The notes beneath the pieces were generated by a model. That model was given only the letters and a program-made list of their open reading frames with translations, searched no databases and was not told where the DNA came from. The translations under genes and the position numbers were made by a program. Below are positions 61,274 through 64,000 of a DNA stretch of 64,000 nucleotides, in pieces; position 1 is the stretch's first letter; each line of letters starts with the position of its first letter. The stretch is from the NCBI RefSeq assembly GCF_002236115.1, contig NZ_NIWT01000004.1:372001-436000 (forward strand), read 5' to 3'. Source of the stretch: Pseudomonas jessenii (GTDB lineage Bacteria; Pseudomonadota; Gammaproteobacteria; Pseudomonadales; Pseudomonadaceae).

Positions 61274-63171
61274 ATTGGCTCGGCGAGAGTGGGGCTTACC
61301 AACGGTAAACTGAGGACGAATGCAGTACCACCGCTGGCCGGGTGCTCGACACCCAGGTGACCGCCGGTGGCGGCGGCGAGGCTGGCGGAAAGGGTCAGGC
61401 CCAGGCCCAGGCCCTGTTCGCCGGGTTTGGTGGTGAAAAACGGTTCGAACAGGTGCTTGCGCGCTTCGGCGTCGATGCCGTGGCCGTTGTCACGCACCCG
61501 CAGGCGGTATTTGCCATCGAACGTTTCGCCTTCGAGCCACAGCTCGGGTTGCGGCTGCGCTTGCATGGCGTCGAGGGCGTTGCCGATCAGGTTGACCAGA
61601 ATCTGCTCCAGGCGGGTCTGGTCGATCTGCACCTGCACATCGGTGAAGTCGCGGTGTAATTGCAGCTGAATATTTTCCACCCGGGCGCCTAGCAATTGCA
61701 GGGCCGCGTCCACCGCTTTGCCGAGGCAGGCCTGACCTTTGTCGTCTCCGCGCCGGGCGAACGAGCGCAGGCTGGCGGTGATCCGGCCCATGCGGTCGAT
61801 CAATTCGTTGATAGTCTTGAGGTTGGTGCTGGCCACGTCGAGCTGGCCGCGTTCGAGGAAGCGCACGGTATTGCCGGACAAGGTGCGCAGCGCCGCCAGC
61901 GGCTGGTTCAGTTCGTGGGCGATGCTGGTGGACATCTGGCCGATGGCCGCGAGTTTTCCGGCCTGTACCAGTTCATCCTGGGCGCGGCGCAAAGTCTCTT
62001 CGGCGAGCCGGCGTTCGCGGATCTGGCCCTTGAGCCGTTCGTTGCTGGCGCGCAGGTCGGTGGTGCGTTCGGTAATCCGACGCTCCAGCTGATTGTTGGC
62101 TTCCTGCAAGGCTTCCCGGGCTGCGAGGCGGGTGGCGATCACCTTGCGCCGCTCGTTCCAGGCGATCAAAAGGAACGCCAGGAGGGCAAACGCCACGGCC
62201 ACCAGGATCCCCTGGTTGATCGCTTCGCGGCGCAAGTCCTGGAGTGGCGTGAGCAGGGTGAAATTCCACGGTGTATCGCTCAACGGCCGGGTTTGCGCCA
62301 GATAGCTGATGTTTTCATCGTCGGACACCAGCTCGCTGTTGGCCGGGAACGTGAGTTTTTCCACGCCTTCGGACAGGGTTTCCCGGGCCAGCGGCTGCAG
62401 TTCGTTGAGCGGGAACCAGTAGTACTGCAGGCTGCGGGCGAGTTTTTCCTTGGTTTCTTCGCTCAGCGGCACCACCGATTTCAAGCGCCGTGCCGGATCG
62501 CTGGAAAGAATGATGATGCCGTTTTCGTCGCTGACGAAGGCTTCCAGGCGAGCCCGTTGCCAGCGCTCTTCCATGGCTTCCAGGCGGACCTTGACCACGG
62601 CTACGCCGATGATCTTGCCGTGTTCTTCCAGGCCATGGGCCAGGTAGTAACCGGGTTCGCCGTTGGTGCTGCCGATGCCATAGAAACGCCCCGGCTGACC
62701 GCGCACGGCGTTCTGGAAATAGGCGCGAAAGGACAGGTCTTCACCCAGGTAACTGTCGACATCGCGCCAGTTGCTGGTGGCCATGACGCGACCGGTGGTG
62801 TCCATCACGTAGATGGCCCGACTGCGGCTGCGCCGGTTCAGGCCTTCAAGGTAATCGTTGACCGTCTGCCGGTATTCCGGAGTCGGGTCGGCCAGCAACT
62901 GCGAAACGCTGGTTTCGAGTTCCAGCAGGCTGGGCAGGTAGGTGTATTTGCTGATTTCGCTTTCGACGGCGCGCGCGTGCAGTTCCAGCTGGCGCTGGCC
63001 GTTTTCGCTGAGGCTGCGGATGCCGTAGTGCTCACTGATCCAGAAGCCGATATAGCCCAGGCCGATCATCATGGCGATGATCAGTGGCGGCAGGAACAAA
63101 TGACGAACCAGACGGGGTTTCACGGCGAGTGATGGCGACGTGGCGCGATAAAGAGTGGGGTCGCATTTCAT
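61270..63171 (-). CDS. aauS: Sensor histidine kinase for acidic amino acids
   Basis: The 633-aa inner-membrane kinase phosphorylates AauR. Two membrane helices (about 26-46 and 321-340) flank a periplasmic dCache-type sensor (YVMDTTGRVMATSNWRD, FVSDENGIIILSSDP), followed by a coiled coil and the HisKA domain with phospho-accepting His419 in SIAHELNQPLAAL. The HATPase_c domain shows LIGNALDAM, DNGHGI and GLGLGLTLS. The start is the ATG at 63171, with a GTG one codon earlier. It overlaps aauR by 4 bp and lies downstream of aatP, separated by a REPIN. Confidence 0.88.
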   Translation of the reverse strand: MKCDPTLYRATSPSLAVKPRLVRHLFLPPLIIAMMIGLGYIGFWISEHYGIRSLSENGQRQLELHARAVESEISKYTYLPSLLELETSVSQLLADPTPEYRQTVNDYLEGLNRRSRSRAIYVMDTTGRVMATSNWRDVDSYLGEDLSFRAYFQNAVRGQPGRFYGIGSTNGEPGYYLAHGLEEHGKIIGVAVVKVRLEAMEERWQRARLEAFVSDENGIIILSSDPARRLKSVVPLSEETKEKLARSLQYYWFPLNELQPLARETLSEGVEKLTFPANSELVSDDENISYLAQTRPLSDTPWNFTLLTPLQDLRREAINQGILVAVAFALLAFLLIAWNERRKVIATRLAAREALQEANNQLERRITERTTDLRASNERLKGQIRERRLAEETLRRAQDELVQAGKLAAIGQMSTSIAHELNQPLAALRTLSGNTVRFLERGQLDVASTNLKTINELIDRMGRITASLRSFARRGDDKGQACLGKAVDAALQLLGARVENIQLQLHRDFTDVQVQIDQTRLEQILVNLIGNALDAMQAQPQPELWLEGETFDGKYRLRVRDNGHGIDAEARKHLFEPFFTTKPGEQGLGLGLTLSASLAAATGGHLGVEHPASGGTAFVLSLPLVSPTLAEPI

Positions 63172-63209
63172 CACAGATGCCTTGGGTCAACCAGCGCTTG
63201 CCCGCCTAT

Positions 63210-63312
63210 CTGTCGGAGCGAGCTTGCTCGCGATGGTCGTCAGCGATGACGCGTTCATCCTGGATGTACGCGGTGCCTTTGAGTACATCGCGAGCAAGCT
63301 CGCTCCTACAGG
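63210..63312. repeat. REPIN, family A1
   Basis: The left arm has one change (ctgtcggagc); the right arm is intact. It lies between aatP and aauS, within what would be one transcription unit. Confidence 0.92.
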
Positions 63313-63329
63313 GGAGGGGCGTACAGCTC

Positions 63330-64000
63330 TTAGTGCTGCAGAATCTTGTTGAGGAAGTGCTGCGTACGCTCCGCGCGGGCATTGATGTCACCGAAGAACT
63401 CTTCTTTCTTGCAGTCTTCGATGATCTTGCCCTGGTCCATGAAAATCACGCGGTCGGCCACTTTACGGGCGAAGCCCATTTCGTGGGTCACGCACATCAT
63501 GGTCATGCCTTCGTGGGCCAGTTGCACCATCACGTCGAGCACTTCGTTGACCATTTCCGGGTCGAGCGCCGAGGTCGGTTCGTCGAACAGCATGACGATC
63601 GGGTCCATAGCCAGCGCACGGGCAATCGCCACACGCTGCTGCTGACCACCGGACAGTTGGCCCGGGTGCTTGTGGGCGTGGGCCGAGAGACCGACACGCT
63701 CGAGCAGTTGCAGGCCTTTCTTGGTGGCCTCTTCCTTGCTGCGGCCCAACACCTTGATCTGCGCGATGGTCAGGTTTTCGGTGATGGTCAGGTGCGGGAA
63801 CAGCTCGAAATGCTGGAACACCATGCCCACGCGCGAACGCAGTTTCGGCAGGTTGGTCTTCGGGTCGGCGATGGAGGTGCCGTCGACCACGATGTCGCCT
63901 TTCTGGAACGGTTCCAGGGCGTTGACGCACTTGATCAGGGTCGACTTGCCGGAACCGGATGGCCCGCACACCACGATCACTTCGCCTTTCTTGACCTCGG
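63330..64000 (-). CDS. aatP: Glutamate/aspartate ABC transporter ATP-binding protein (5' end outside window)
   Basis: This ATPase of the acidic amino acid uptake system works with permease partners (AatQM) and a periplasmic binding protein (AatJ), homologous to GltL of E. coli. About 220 residues are present, so roughly the first 22 are missing. Walker [11 protein letters not shown]-loop [13 protein letters not shown], signature LSGGQQQR, Walker [14 protein letters not shown] and the H-loop VTHEMGFA are all intact. The C-terminus is conserved up to HFLNKILQH. It is followed by aauS and aauR in the same direction. The truncation is caused by the window edge only. Confidence 0.95.
   Translation of the reverse strand, partial: EVKKGEVIVVCGPSGSGKSTLIKCVNALEPFQKGDIVVDGTSIADPKTNLPKLRSRVGMVFQHFELFPHLTITENLTIAQIKVLGRSKEEATKKGLQLLERVGLSAHAHKHPGQLSGGQQQRVAIARALAMDPIVMLFDEPTSALDPEMVNEVLDVMVQLAHEGMTMMCVTHEMGFARKVADRVIFMDQGKIIEDCKKEEFFGDINARAERTQHFLNKILQH

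Noticed and set aside
59945..63171. Naming this two-component pair dctD-dctB
   Set aside because: The domain families match, but the adjacent aatP-type transporter gene indicates the aauRS acidic amino acid locus.

Overview
The window looks like chromosome of a Pseudomonas of the P. fluorescens group. Supporting signs are high GC, Pseudomonas-type guaBA, gcd/oprB-type glucose genes, an aatP-aauS-aauR acidic amino acid locus, metR, and many copies of the repeat gtRggagcgagcttgctcgcga, a hallmark of fluorescent pseudomonads. No rRNA, tRNA, CRISPR array, prophage or insertion sequence was seen. The only transposase-like gene is a single-copy REP-associated tyrosine transposase (RAYT).

Layout: 1-2150 is the end of guaB and all of guaA, closed by a strong terminator. 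2261-6970 (-) is a giant toxin-like gene broken by one in-frame TAA. 7161-9034 is a Tat-exported multicopper oxidase and tadA. 9140-12056 (-) is cmoA-cmoB and an ICP/lysoplasmalogenase pair. 12246-15308 (-) is an orphan protein and a Lon-type protease with a textbook sigma-32 promoter. 15624-19643 (-) is PQQ glucose dehydrogenase and an OprB porin. 20009-20886 holds two small genes. 21040-22397 (-) is a PadR repressor/ferric-siderophore reductase pair with a palindromic operator. 22899-30025 is a CS1/CFA-I-like alpha-fimbrial cluster with duplicated pilin and adhesin genes behind a repeat-rich leader. 30171-34847 (-) is a dermonecrotic-toxin/LRR/NEL ubiquitin-ligase fusion. 35019-38147 (-) is a bifunctional-PBP-like protein. 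38425-38883 (-) is the RAYT, between two REPINs. 39412-45269 holds an amino acid permease, OpgC and a gtrABC-type cluster. 45297-53242 holds a glutamate-synthase-like flavoprotein, a LuxR/amidohydrolase/permease module, a Nudix-LysE-GNAT run and metR. 53360-58576 (-) is a third giant toxin-like protein. 58783-64000 is an exported alpha/beta hydrolase, then aauR, aauS and aatP.

The clearest theme is host interaction. Three very large toxin-like proteins share an N-terminal helical region, a hydrophobic segment and a small beta module, but have different C-terminal payloads: two TIKI-like domains, LRR-NEL, and one unrecognised. Two of the three carry the same 11-bp promoter-like box almost equidistant from their start codons. 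The fimbrial cluster and a surface-glycan modification cluster lie on the same stretch. No secretion system is visible here, so the export route of the toxins is unknown.

The second theme is REPIN biology. About a dozen REPINs of one family, in two sub-families whose arms always match, and four of a second family sit mostly in 3' intergenic gaps. The RAYT is flanked on both sides by the second family.
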